DNA of 64,000 nucleotides from Ralstonia sp. SET104 (lineage in GTDB: Bacteria > Pseudomonadota > Gammaproteobacteria > Burkholderiales > Burkholderiaceae), in NCBI RefSeq assembly GCF_003851545.1, contig NZ_BHVX01000017.1, positions 30,726-94,725 on the forward strand. Direction: 5' to 3'. Shown here piece after piece: positions 1 through 8,352 of this stretch. The stretch's first letter is position 1. Each line of letters begins with the position of its first letter. The notes under the pieces were generated by a model. That model made no database searches, was not told where the DNA came from, and worked only from the letters and a program-made list of their open reading frames with translations. A program made the position numbers and the translations under genes.

Positions 1-114
1 GCGCTCGCTCTCGAACCAGGCCTTCGACACCTCTGGCCCAAACACGCCAGTATTGGCCGCGAGCAGAACGCCGTTGACGAGCAGCAGAAGCAGCAGGGCG
101 AGACGAAGCGTCAT
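1..114 (-). CDS. SPOR-type envelope protein, N-terminal fragment
   Basis: Only the first 38 codons are in the window; the gene runs off the left edge. The visible part is an uncleaved-looking N-terminal membrane segment (MTLRLALLLLLLVNGVLLAA) followed by a polar stretch. The call to a SPOR-domain-type protein is inferred from the position directly downstream of coaX, where Burkholderiaceae usually carry such a gene; the SPOR domain itself is not visible. The same-strand gap to coaX is about 100 bases, so it may belong to the birA-coaX transcript. Confidence 0.45.
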   Translation of the reverse strand, partial: MTLRLALLLLLLVNGVLLAANTGVFGPEVSKAWFESER

Positions 115-215
115 GGTGCGAACGGACGTGGATTCGGACGGTGGCTCGGAATGCAGGAACACGGCGACAGCAACAACGGTAGAACGTAAGACGGAAGCAA
201 CCCGGTCGACTGCGT

Positions 216-1097
216 TTAGGCCAGCGTCGCGGCGCCGTTCCGGTGCGCGCGCGCCAGCACCTGCAGGCCGAGCAGCACGAGATTATCGTGCATCTGGAAC
301 GGCATGCGCAGATGCGGCCCGAGCGCCGCGCGCGCCCCGCCGCTCAGCACGCAGCGTGCCGGGCCGGGATGTTGCTTCTGCAGCGCCATCCACGTTTGCG
401 CAATCGCGCCCGCCTGGGCGATGACGCAGCCCAGCGCGATGGCATCCTGCGTGTTGTCGGCCCAAGGCGGCGCGACTACATCATCTGCGCTCAGGTGGCT
501 GGCATCCACTTCGGGCAACTGCGCCGTGTTGCGTGACAGCGAACGCATCATCAGCGTGAGGCCGGGCAGGATCAGGCCGCCGGCAAACAACCCGTCGGGC
601 GTGACGATGTCGAGTGTGGTGGCGGTGCCTGCCGTCACCAGCAGCAGCGCGGTGTCGGGCCACAGATGGTGCGCGCCGACCGCGCCGACCCACCGGTCGG
701 TGCCCAACTGCGTGGGGTCGCGATATCCATTGCGCAGGCCGGCGGTGGCATCTTCCGATGCCGCAATGCATACGCGCGCGCCGTCGAATACGCGGGCGAT
801 GCGTGCGGTGAGCGCATCGCGCAGTGCCGGGCCGGCCACCGCGCTGATCCACACCTCGGGCGGGGCGACGCCGCGAGCGTGGCAATCGCGCCAATCTTCC
901 ACCAGCTCCGCCAATCGATCATGCGCTCGCGCGCCGGCGTGCTGCCACGATGTGCCGCCCGGCTCTTCGGGCAGGGCGAGTTCGGCATCGGCGCCACCGG
1001 CGATCCACGCCCATTTGATGCGTGTGTTACCGGCGTCGATCAGCAACAACGGGCGGGCGGGGGCCGCGTGCGCGGGGGAGGCCTTCAGGCGCGTCAT
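216..1097 (-). CDS. coaX: Type III pantothenate kinase
   Basis: 293 residues. CoaX phosphorylates pantothenate with ATP in the first step of coenzyme A synthesis; type III enzymes belong to the ASKHA fold and are not feedback-inhibited by CoA. Visible motifs are the phosphate-1 loop with catalytic Asp ([12 protein letters not shown]), the [11 protein letters not shown] segment and the phosphate-2-like [11 protein letters not shown] followed by GGLILPG. The start codon overlaps the birA stop (ATGA, 1094-1097), so the two are translationally coupled. Coupling of birA and coaX is common in proteobacteria, and the gene was once called a Bvg accessory factor (baf). Confidence 0.95.
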   Translation of the reverse strand: MTRLKASPAHAAPARPLLLIDAGNTRIKWAWIAGGADAELALPEEPGGTSWQHAGARAHDRLAELVEDWRDCHARGVAPPEVWISAVAGPALRDALTARIARVFDGARVCIAASEDATAGLRNGYRDPTQLGTDRWVGAVGAHHLWPDTALLLVTAGTATTLDIVTPDGLFAGGLILPGLTLMMRSLSRNTAQLPEVDASHLSADDVVAPPWADNTQDAIALGCVIAQAGAIAQTWMALQKQHPGPARCVLSGGARAALGPHLRMPFQMHDNLVLLGLQVLARAHRNGAATLA

Positions 1098-1975
1098 GGT
1101 TGCTCCGCGTCTGCACTGCGCAGCGAAACCTCACCGCTGTGGATCCACTGCACCCGTCCGCCCGATTCGATCGCCAGGCGGCCTTGTGCGTCGATGCCGT
1201 GCGCCACGCCTTCGAGCACCACGGTGCCGTCTTGCCACAGGCGCACGCGTTCGCCGGCAAAGGCGTCGCGGGCGGCAAACGGTGCGACGAAGGGCGCCAG
1301 GCCCTGTGTGCCGAAGCGCTGCAGGTGTTCCCCCAGCGACGTGAGCAGCGCTGAGAACACGGCGTTCGGCTCCGGCGCATCCACCAGTTCTTCCACGCCC
1401 GACAGGCTGCGGCCCAAGGTGGTCTCCAGCTCATGCGGTCGTTCCAGATTCAGGCCGATGCCGATGACAGCCCAGGTTCGGCCGGGCGCGGTCCGCACGG
1501 TCTCGACCAGGATGCCGGCCAGCTTGCGCCCCGCAATCTGCACATCGTTGGGCCATTTGAGGCTGAGGGCGTGCGCGCTGCCGCCACGGGCTTGTGCGTA
1601 TCCGGCCACGGCATCGGCCACGGCCACACCGACGGCCAGACTCAGGCCGCCGAGCAGTACTGGTTCGCCAGCAAAGGCACAGGCGATCGAGAAGGTGAGG
1701 CCGTGGTCGCCGCTCCATGGGCGACCCCGGCGGCCGCGTCCGGCGGTCTGGTGCTGGGCGGCCAGTACGCGTGCGCCCAGCAGGGGCGCGGCGTCAGGCC
1801 AGGCGGGAGTCGGCGCGTTGTCAGGCCAGGCGGCATTGCGCACGGCGGCCATCAGATCGGCGTTGGTGGAGCCGGTGGCCTCGACCACATCGACGGGCCA
1901 GCCGGCAGCCGGGCCGCTGGGCTGGATGCGCTCGCGCGCCAGGCGCCAGCGCGCGGAGGGTTCGGCAAAAGACAT
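1094..1975 (-). CDS. birA: Biotin--[acetyl-CoA-carboxylase] ligase
   Basis: 293 residues. It activates biotin to biotinyl-AMP and transfers it to the biotin carrier protein of acetyl-CoA carboxylase. The biotinyl-AMP loop GRGRRGRPW and the motif KWPNDV are clear. The N-terminal winged-helix DNA-binding domain of E. coli BirA is absent, so this is a class I ligase that should not repress biotin genes. A C-terminal BPL_C-like domain follows. It starts 182 bases from the divergent lipid-transport operon and overlaps coaX by 4 bases. Confidence 0.93.
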   Translation of the reverse strand: MSFAEPSARWRLARERIQPSGPAAGWPVDVVEATGSTNADLMAAVRNAAWPDNAPTPAWPDAAPLLGARVLAAQHQTAGRGRRGRPWSGDHGLTFSIACAFAGEPVLLGGLSLAVGVAVADAVAGYAQARGGSAHALSLKWPNDVQIAGRKLAGILVETVRTAPGRTWAVIGIGLNLERPHELETTLGRSLSGVEELVDAPEPNAVFSALLTSLGEHLQRFGTQGLAPFVAPFAARDAFAGERVRLWQDGTVVLEGVAHGIDAQGRLAIESGGRVQWIHSGEVSLRSADAEQP

Positions 1976-2113
1976 AAAAGCGGGCGATCAGGTTCGCGCT
2001 AAGAATGCGCGCATTGTACGAGCGGGGCGGCAAACAGGGGCCCAGCGCTTGTTTCAAGCGGCCTAAAAGGGGCGCGGGCCTCACAGTGTGGCAGTGTTTG
2101 GCGGCGCGTTGGC

Positions 2114-2119
2114 TACAAT
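2114..2119 (+). promoter_or_regulatory. Possible -10 element of the lipid-transport operon
   Basis: TACAAT lies 39 bases before the TTG start chosen for the permease gene, in the divergent birA/permease gap. No good -35 hexamer is present at normal spacing, so the assignment rests on the -10 box and position alone. Confidence 0.35.
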
Positions 2120-2157
2120 TCGACCGATATCCGGCATCACCGCTTACGGAGAACCGT

Positions 2158-3282
2158 TTGATCACCTGCCGTACACCGCAGCTTGAGGTGCGCGTTGTCG
2201 ATGGACGCTCCGTCGCCTTTCTCTCCGGCGACTGGACCACGCTTGCCCTGGCCGAACGCGCTGGCGTGCGCGGCGCGCGCCAGCAGATTCGTGCGGGGCT
2301 GGACAATGCCAACGCGTGGTGCCTGACCGAAGTCGGCCGCATCGACCACTTTGGCGCCCAACTGCTCTGGCGCGCCTGGGGCAATCAATGGCCCGAGCAC
2401 CTCGACGCCCGCCCCGACCAGCGCCGCATGATCGACCGCGTTGCCAGGCTCGACCCCGGCGGCTGGAAGCAGCACCTGGCGCCGCGCATCAACCCGGTGG
2501 CGATCCTGGGCGAAGGCATGCTCGATTTCTTCGACCACGCCCGCAACGGCATCGCCATGGTCGGCCAACTCGTGTTTGATTTCGGCAGGTTCCTGCGTGC
2601 GCCGCATCGCGGCCCGTGGCGTGAGATTTCCGCCAACATCTACAGCACGGGTTACAAGGCGCTCGGCATCACGGCGCTGGTGGGCTTTCTGATTGGCATT
2701 GTGTTGAGCTATCTGTCGGCCAACCAGTTACGCGTGTTCGGGGCCAGCATCTTCATCGTCAACATTTTGGGGATGGCCATCATCCGCGAGCTGGGGCCGG
2801 TGCTGGCGGCCATCCTGGTAGCTGGGCGATCGGGCTCGGCCATCACCGCACAGATCGGGGTGATGCGGGTGACGGAAGAACTCGATGCGATGCGCGTGAT
2901 GGGTATCTCGCACGGTTTCCGGCTGATCCTGCCCAAGGTGATTGCGCTCGCAATCGCCATGCCGCTGCTGGTGGCCTGGACGGATCTGCTCGCTCTGGGT
3001 GGCGGCATTCTGGCGGCCAAGTTTCAACTCGACATCAGCCCGACGTATTTCATCACCTCGCTGCCCGATGCGGTGCCGGTGGCCAATCTGTGGCTCGGTA
3101 TCGGCAAGGGCGTGGTGTTTGGCATGCTGATTGCGCTGGTGGCGTGCCACTTCGGCTTGCGCATCCAGCCCAACACCCAGAGCCTGGGCGAAGGCACGAC
3201 CACTTCGGTGGTGGTGGCAATCACGATCGTGATCCTGGCTGACGCGGTGTTCGCCATCCTCTTCAAGGACGTCGGAATATGA
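2158..3282 (+). CDS. MlaE-family ABC transporter permease with N-terminal STAS-like domain
   Basis: 374 residues from a TTG start at 2158, chosen because GGAGA sits five bases upstream; a longer reading frame reaches back to 2005 but lacks a ribosome site. Residues 1-110 look like a STAS-type domain and the remainder is the MlaE/DUF140 permease core with about five membrane segments, including a signature such as AGRSGSAITAQIGVMRVTEE. It forms the inner-membrane channel of an MCE-type lipid transporter. The stop overlaps the start of the ATPase gene (ATGA, 3279-3282). Whether the complex exports or retrieves phospholipid cannot be told from the sequence. Confidence 0.9.
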   Translation: MITCRTPQLEVRVVDGRSVAFLSGDWTTLALAERAGVRGARQQIRAGLDNANAWCLTEVGRIDHFGAQLLWRAWGNQWPEHLDARPDQRRMIDRVARLDPGGWKQHLAPRINPVAILGEGMLDFFDHARNGIAMVGQLVFDFGRFLRAPHRGPWREISANIYSTGYKALGITALVGFLIGIVLSYLSANQLRVFGASIFIVNILGMAIIRELGPVLAAILVAGRSGSAITAQIGVMRVTEELDAMRVMGISHGFRLILPKVIALAIAMPLLVAWTDLLALGGGILAAKFQLDISPTYFITSLPDAVPVANLWLGIGKGVVFGMLIALVACHFGLRIQPNTQSLGEGTTTSVVVAITIVILADAVFAILFKDVGI

Positions 3283-4160
3283 CGCGGCCCCGTCATCCGC
3301 ATTTCGAGCACGCCGGGGCGCCGTCGGAGGCGATCACGCCCGCGCGCGAACGCGTGATCGAAGTGCGCAACGTCACCAAGCGCTACGGCAAGGTGACGGT
3401 GCTCGACAGCATCGATCTGGATGTGTTTCGCGGCGAGGTGCTTTCCATCGTCGGTGGCTCGGGCAGCGGCAAGACCACGCTGCTGCGCCAGGTGGTCGGG
3501 CTGGAGAAGCCGACCTCGGGCACGATTCACATCTTTGGCGAAGAGCTGACCTGCCAGGTTGGCAACGATCTGCAGTCGATGCGCAACCGCTGGGGCATGC
3601 AGTTCCAGCACGGCGCGCTGTTCTCGGCGCTCTCCGTGATCGACAACGTGGCCTTGCCGATGCGCGAGTTGCGTACGCTGCCCGATGCGTTTGTCCAGCG
3701 GGTGGCGATGCTCAAGCTGCAGATGGTCGGGCTCAAGTCCACCGATGCCGACAAGATGCCGTCGGACCTGTCTGGCGGCATGATCAAGCGCGTGGCGCTG
3801 GCGCGCGCGTTGTCGCTGGAGCCGGAGCTTGTGTTCCTTGATGAGCCAACCGCCGGGCTGGACCCGCGCGCCTCGGACGATTACGTCGCGCTCATCCGCG
3901 AGTTGCGCCAGGAGCTGGGCTTGACCGTGGTGATGGTGACGCACGATCTGGACACCCTGGTGGCGCTGTCCGACCGCATTGCCGTGCTGGCAGATCGCAA
4001 GGTCGTGGCGGCCAAGCCGCTGGAGCAGATCATTCAGATCGATCATCCGTTCATCAAGGAGTACTTCCTGGGTGAGCGGGGCAAACGGGCCCTGATGGCT
4101 CTGGGCCCGCAGATGATCGAGGCAGTGGCGGCCGCCACGCTTGCAGTGCAGGAGGATTGA
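3279..4160 (+). CDS. MlaF-family ABC transporter ATP-binding protein
   Basis: 293 residues. Cytoplasmic ATPase of the MCE transporter. Visible motifs are the Walker A (GGSGSGKTT), ABC signature (LSGGMIKRVALARAL) and Walker B (LVFLDEPTAGLDP) with a following switch histidine (VMVTHDLD). The N-terminal ~28 residues before the ABC fold are longer than in E. coli MlaF. The gene overlaps its neighbours on both sides by four bases, indicating tight coupling with the permease and MCE genes. Confidence 0.92.
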   Translation: MTRPRHPHFEHAGAPSEAITPARERVIEVRNVTKRYGKVTVLDSIDLDVFRGEVLSIVGGSGSGKTTLLRQVVGLEKPTSGTIHIFGEELTCQVGNDLQSMRNRWGMQFQHGALFSALSVIDNVALPMRELRTLPDAFVQRVAMLKLQMVGLKSTDADKMPSDLSGGMIKRVALARALSLEPELVFLDEPTAGLDPRASDDYVALIRELRQELGLTVVMVTHDLDTLVALSDRIAVLADRKVVAAKPLEQIIQIDHPFIKEYFLGERGKRALMALGPQMIEAVAAATLAVQED

Positions 4161-5131
4161 TGGAAAACAAAGCCCACGCATTCCTGGCCGGGCTGTTCAC
4201 GATCGGGCTGGTGATCTTCATCGGGCTGGCGGTGATGTGGTTCAACCGCGACCAGACCGTGCGCGTGCCGTACGAGGTGGTCACGCTTTCGACCGTCAAC
4301 GGGCTGAACCCGCAGGCCGCCGTGAAATACCGCGGCCTGGACGTCGGCAAGGTCGACAGCATCCGCTTTGACGACAAGGTGCCGGGGCAGATCGTGGTGC
4401 GCGTGCTTGTCGATAAGGACGCGCCCATCACCACCACCACATATGGCCGGCTCGCTTATCAAGGCGTGACGGGCCTCGCCTACGTGCAGCTCGACGATCG
4501 CGGCTTCGATCAGGCCAGCGGCGGCAGCAAGCGCGTGCCGAACCCCATGCACCTGGCCACGTCGGACAAGAACCCCGCGCGCATCCGTATGGAAGCCGGC
4601 TTCCTTGACGAGCTGGACAAGCGCGGCGACCAGATGCTCTCCAAGCTGGATCAGACGTTGAATTCGCTGTCGATCATGTTTGACGACGAACACCGCCTGC
4701 AGATCACGGCGTCGCTGCAATCGTTCCAGAAGACGATGGACGCTTACAGCACGCTCGCGCAGCAGGCCGAGCCGACCATGCGCCGCCTGCCCCAAATTGC
4801 CGACAACCTTGATTCCACGCTGGTGGCCACGCGCAACCTGACGCAATCGCTGGCTGATCCGAAGGGGCCGCTGATGGGCACGCTGGCCGGCGCCGGGACG
4901 GACCTGACCGCGGCCACGCAGTCGATGCAATCCGCCGCCAATGTGCTGACTTACGAAACGCTGCCACAGCTCAACGGCTTCGCACGCGAAGCCCGCCAGG
5001 CTGTTCGTGGCTTCGATCACGCCGTGACCGATTTCAACGCCCGGCCGCAGAGCGTGCTGTTTGGCCCCGCACCCGGTGTGCCCGGCCCCGGTGAGACCGG
5101 CTTCACCGCGCCCGCAGCCCGCCAGCCTTGA
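4157..5131 (+). CDS. MlaD-family MCE substrate-binding protein
   Basis: 324 residues. One N-terminal membrane anchor (about residues 8-28, AGLFTIGLVIFIGLAVMWF) is followed by a single MCE domain (about 38-120) and a helical C-terminal region. MCE proteins form hexameric rings that carry phospholipid across the periplasm. The protein is longer than E. coli MlaD (183 residues) and nearer to the helical-needle type. Canonical mlaC and mlaB are not present here; the operon instead ends with an auxiliary lipoprotein, as in Pqi-like systems. Confidence 0.9.
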   Translation: MMENKAHAFLAGLFTIGLVIFIGLAVMWFNRDQTVRVPYEVVTLSTVNGLNPQAAVKYRGLDVGKVDSIRFDDKVPGQIVVRVLVDKDAPITTTTYGRLAYQGVTGLAYVQLDDRGFDQASGGSKRVPNPMHLATSDKNPARIRMEAGFLDELDKRGDQMLSKLDQTLNSLSIMFDDEHRLQITASLQSFQKTMDAYSTLAQQAEPTMRRLPQIADNLDSTLVATRNLTQSLADPKGPLMGTLAGAGTDLTAATQSMQSAANVLTYETLPQLNGFAREARQAVRGFDHAVTDFNARPQSVLFGPAPGVPGPGETGFTAPAARQP

Positions 5132-5140
5132 GGAGATTCC

Positions 5141-5818
5141 ATGCCGATGTTGTCTGCTGTGTTCGAACGTGCGCCTGCGCTGTTTGCGGTGGCGGTGCTG
5201 TCGCTCTTGGCGGCTTGCTCCAGCGCCCCTGTCGCGCCGACTGCCCTGTACGATTTTGGGCTCGCCCCGGCCGCCACCGCCGGCGCCCGCCTGCCGACTG
5301 CCTTGCGCGTGGCCGACGTGGCCGGCCCCGGCTGGATGGACGGCAACGCCATCTACTACCGTCTCGCCTATGCGCAAAGCCAGCGCACCGATGCGTATGC
5401 CAATAGCCGCTGGGTGGAATCGCCCGTGAATCTGTTCGATGCACGCCTGCGCAACGCGGCGGCCGCGCGCGGCCACGTCGTCGGCTACCCCACGCCCGAT
5501 GTGCCCAGCCTGCGCGTTGAACTGGTCGATTTCTCGCAGGTGTTCGACCGGCCCGAAGCCAGCCGCGGCGTGGTGCGGCTGCGGGCGACGGTGTCACTCG
5601 CGCGCGGCGTGATCGATCAGCGCGTGGTGCAGGCGGATGCGCCCGCACCCAGCCCTGATGCGGCAGGGGGTGTGGCGGCACTGACGCGGGCGTCGGACCA
5701 GGCCATCGGGGAGGTGCTCGACTGGGTGGCGGGCTTGCCACTGGGGGCTTCGGGGGCATCGGCAACCCCAGCAACCCCAGCAACCCCAGGCGCCGCATTT
5801 GGCACGCGCCGGCGCTAA
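5141..5818 (+). CDS. ABC-type transport auxiliary lipoprotein (PqiC-like)
   Basis: 225 residues. A signal peptide ends in the lipobox LLAACSS, predicting a lipoprotein; the mature part fits the ABC-type auxiliary (PqiC-like) family that docks MCE proteins at the outer membrane. It begins nine bases after the MCE gene and completes the four-gene operon. The C-terminal tail contains three in-frame 9-base repeats encoding ATP ATP ATP (5762-5788), probably a disordered tail. No terminator is evident before the next gene. Confidence 0.88.
   Translation: MPMLSAVFERAPALFAVAVLSLLAACSSAPVAPTALYDFGLAPAATAGARLPTALRVADVAGPGWMDGNAIYYRLAYAQSQRTDAYANSRWVESPVNLFDARLRNAAAARGHVVGYPTPDVPSLRVELVDFSQVFDRPEASRGVVRLRATVSLARGVIDQRVVQADAPAPSPDAAGGVAALTRASDQAIGEVLDWVAGLPLGASGASATPATPATPGAAFGTRRR
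5762..5788 (+). repeat. Three tandem copies of a 9-bp unit
   Basis: The unit gcaacccca is repeated three times perfectly inside the 3' end of the auxiliary lipoprotein gene and encodes an Ala-Thr-Pro repeat. Copy-number change would keep the frame. Confidence 0.85.
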
Positions 5819-5865
5819 TCCATCGACCGGATGGAGGAACCATCCGTGGCGCGCGGCATCGGACG

Positions 5866-5871
5866 CTATCA
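5866..5871 (+). promoter_or_regulatory. Possible -10 box for the vanZ-like gene
   Basis: TATCAT lies 56 bases before the GTG start chosen for the VanZ-family gene. There is no clear -35 element. It is recorded because it argues against the longer reading frame that would begin at 5831. Confidence 0.3.
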
Positions 5872-5926
5872 TGGGCGGCTTCTTCCGAGCACGTCCGCTC
5901 CTCCTTTTAGATTGCTGCTCCTTCCG

Positions 5927-7117
5927 GTGACGGACTTCCACTCGCAACCCGCCGCACTCACCGCGCATCGCCACTCGCCGCTTGCACGCGCCGGGCTCGG
6001 GTGGTTTGTGCTGCTGGTCATCTACGCAAGCCTGTACCCGTTTGCGGGCTGGACGGACACCGGTGTGTCGCCATTTGCCTTCCTGACGGCGCCGCTGCCG
6101 CGTTACAACACCGGCTTCGACATACTCACCAACGTGTGGGGCTACATGCCGCTGGGCATGCTGACGGTACTGGCGCTGCATCCGCGCATCACGGGCTGGC
6201 GGGCGGTGCTCGTCGCGCTGCTGGCCGGGCTGCTGCTATCGGGCGCCATGGAGGCGATCCAGACCTATCTGCCCACGCGCGTCTCCTCCAACGTCGATCT
6301 GGCGACCAACACGCTGGGCGCGTTGCTGGGCGGCGTCCTCATGGTGCCGTTTGCTGCGCGGCTGATTGATCGAGGCGGGCTGCGTCGCCTGCGCCGCCGC
6401 TGGTTCGAGCCACATGCCACCTTTGCAATTCTGTTGCTGCTGGTGTGGCCGTTTGCGCAGATTTTTCCGCAGGAATTCCTTTTCAGCATGGGCGGGGTGA
6501 TCCGCAGCATCCTGCTCGATCCGTCGCCGGATGCGTTTGTGGTCAACCTCGTCAGCGGCTGGTTTCCCGAGTTGTTCGACTGGCACGACAAGCTGACGGC
6601 ACACCCGGAAGCTCTGCAGCGCCAGGAATTGCTGGAAGCGCTCATCACCGCCTGCAGTTGGATCGGCACGGGGCTGCTGGCCACCGTGGCCATGCGCCGT
6701 GGCGCGCCCGTGCTGCGCCTGCTGGTGGCATTGCTGGCAGGCGCGCTGCTGGTGAAGGCGGGGGCGACGGTGTTGCAGTTTCCGCTGGGCGGCGCGTGGG
6801 ATTGGCTGTCGTCCGGCGCGCGCTTCGGGTTGGTCGTCGGCTCGCTGGTGCTGGTGCTGCTGGTGCGCCTGCCGCGCTGGCTGCGCGGCGCGCTGGCGAT
6901 GACGCTGCTGATCGCGCTGATCATCCTGTCCAACGTGCTGCCGCCGAGCCCGTATTCGTGGGTGTCGGCGCAGAGCTGGCGGCTGGGGCGCTTCGTCCAT
7001 TTCAACAGCCTGTCGCAGTGGATCGGCTGGCTGTGGCCGTTTCTGGGCCTCGGCTACCTCGCCTGGCGTGCCGAGCAGACGCAACTGCAACGACGCGCCG
7101 GACGTCAGGCCCGCTGA
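5927..7117 (+). CDS. VanZ-family integral membrane protein
   Basis: 396 residues from the GTG at 5927; an ATG at 5831 in the same frame is possible but would precede the candidate -10 box. The N-terminal half carries a VanZ-like domain (SLYPFAGW; FDILTNVWGYMPLGML; SSNVDLATNTLGALLG), and the C-terminal half has several more hydrophobic segments. VanZ domains occur in teicoplanin resistance and many uncharacterised membrane proteins, so no function is assigned. The last 13 bases overlap the 3' end of the convergent MFS gene. Confidence 0.8.
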   Translation: MTDFHSQPAALTAHRHSPLARAGLGWFVLLVIYASLYPFAGWTDTGVSPFAFLTAPLPRYNTGFDILTNVWGYMPLGMLTVLALHPRITGWRAVLVALLAGLLLSGAMEAIQTYLPTRVSSNVDLATNTLGALLGGVLMVPFAARLIDRGGLRRLRRRWFEPHATFAILLLLVWPFAQIFPQEFLFSMGGVIRSILLDPSPDAFVVNLVSGWFPELFDWHDKLTAHPEALQRQELLEALITACSWIGTGLLATVAMRRGAPVLRLLVALLAGALLVKAGATVLQFPLGGAWDWLSSGARFGLVVGSLVLVLLVRLPRWLRGALAMTLLIALIILSNVLPPSPYSWVSAQSWRLGRFVHFNSLSQWIGWLWPFLGLGYLAWRAEQTQLQRRAGRQAR

Positions 7118-8352
7118 GCCTGCGCGACCGGTGAAACGCCCGGCGGCGAGGCTGCCCGTCGCACAACCAGTAACGCCAGGAGCGCCGCGCCATACACCGC
7201 TGCCATGGCGACAAAGCCCGCCCGCCAACCGAACAGTCCCGTGGAAACCGCCGCCACGCTCAGACCAATAAGCGCGCCACCCTTGGCTGCGCTGCTGCAC
7301 AACCCCAGCACAAAGCCCTGTCGATCTTGCGGGCTGACCTCTGCGACCAGGCTGTTGAGCACTGGCAGCAGCCCACCCAGGCAAAGTCCCCACGCCAGCC
7401 GCGCGGCAATGAAGCCCACCTCCCCCTGCGCATAGCCTTGCCACAGCGCAATGAGCCCACATGCGGCGGTCAAGGCGCAGATGCGGCCCAGCGTCGACTG
7501 CGTCGATAGCCCGGAGAGGCGCTTCGCCCACCAGCGCGCCGACAGCGCCAGCGTGGCCGCCGTAGCGCTGTAAGCAAGGCCTGCCAGCATGACCGAACCA
7601 TGCAATGTCTCGGTGACGTACGGTGCAAGAAAGCCCTGCGGCATGATGCGCGCTGCCTGCACTGCCACTGTGCCAAGCAGCAGGCCGATGACCAGTCCGC
7701 CCAGCGGCGTACCGGCAACCGCTTTGGTGGACGAGCGCGGCGCCGCTGATGCGGGGCGGGGCGCCGGTTTGATCGACGGCAAGAACAGCATTGCCAGTGG
7801 AATGCACGCCAGGATGACGACCGCGCCTGCGGTGTTGGTCAGCCGGAAGCCCATCGAGCTGACCAGCCACGCCCCGATGGGCGGTGCCATGAGGCTGCCG
7901 CACGCAGTCACGGTTTGCAGATCGGCAAAAACGCGACGGCGTGCGTCGGCCGGCGCCACGCGCATCGCATAGATCTGCGCGGCCGCCAGGAAGCCTGCCA
8001 GCCCACCCTGCACCGTGCGCGCCAGCAGTACGCTGGCCGCCGAATCGGCATAGGCCGTCCACAACTGCGACGCTGCCAGCGCGACCAGCGCCCGCAGGAT
8101 CATCGGCTTAGCGCCAGTGCGGTCGGCCAGACGGCCCCACCAGGGCGCCGTCAGCAGCGTGGCAGCCATGGGCGCAAAGTACGCCGCGCTGGCAACCCAC
8201 GCAAACGGCACGTGCGGGATGGGCGTCAGATCACGCAGGAACAGTGGCCAGAACGGCCCCGTCATTTCCATCGCACCCATCGATAGCGCCTGGATGACGA
8301 GCAGCCAGCGGATTGCCCCGCGCCACGCGTGCGCGCTTGTTGCGCCGGTCAT
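7105..8352 (-). CDS. MFS transporter, probable siderophore exporter
   Basis: 415 residues, about 12 membrane segments. The start at 8352 is chosen because its ATG overlaps the stop of the upstream siderophore synthetase (8349-8352), the usual sign of coupling. The MFS loop 2-3 motif is visible as GRLADRTGAKP. Pairing of a single NIS synthetase with an MFS protein is known for rhizoferrin loci (Francisella fslA-fslB), so export of the siderophore is the likely job. Sequence alone cannot exclude uptake or a general drug exporter. Confidence 0.82.
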   Translation of the reverse strand: MTGATSAHAWRGAIRWLLVIQALSMGAMEMTGPFWPLFLRDLTPIPHVPFAWVASAAYFAPMAATLLTAPWWGRLADRTGAKPMILRALVALAASQLWTAYADSAASVLLARTVQGGLAGFLAAAQIYAMRVAPADARRRVFADLQTVTACGSLMAPPIGAWLVSSMGFRLTNTAGAVVILACIPLAMLFLPSIKPAPRPASAAPRSSTKAVAGTPLGGLVIGLLLGTVAVQAARIMPQGFLAPYVTETLHGSVMLAGLAYSATAATLALSARWWAKRLSGLSTQSTLGRICALTAACGLIALWQGYAQGEVGFIAARLAWGLCLGGLLPVLNSLVAEVSPQDRQGFVLGLCSSAAKGGALIGLSVAAVSTGLFGWRAGFVAMAAVYGAALLALLVVRRAASPPGVSPVAQAQRA

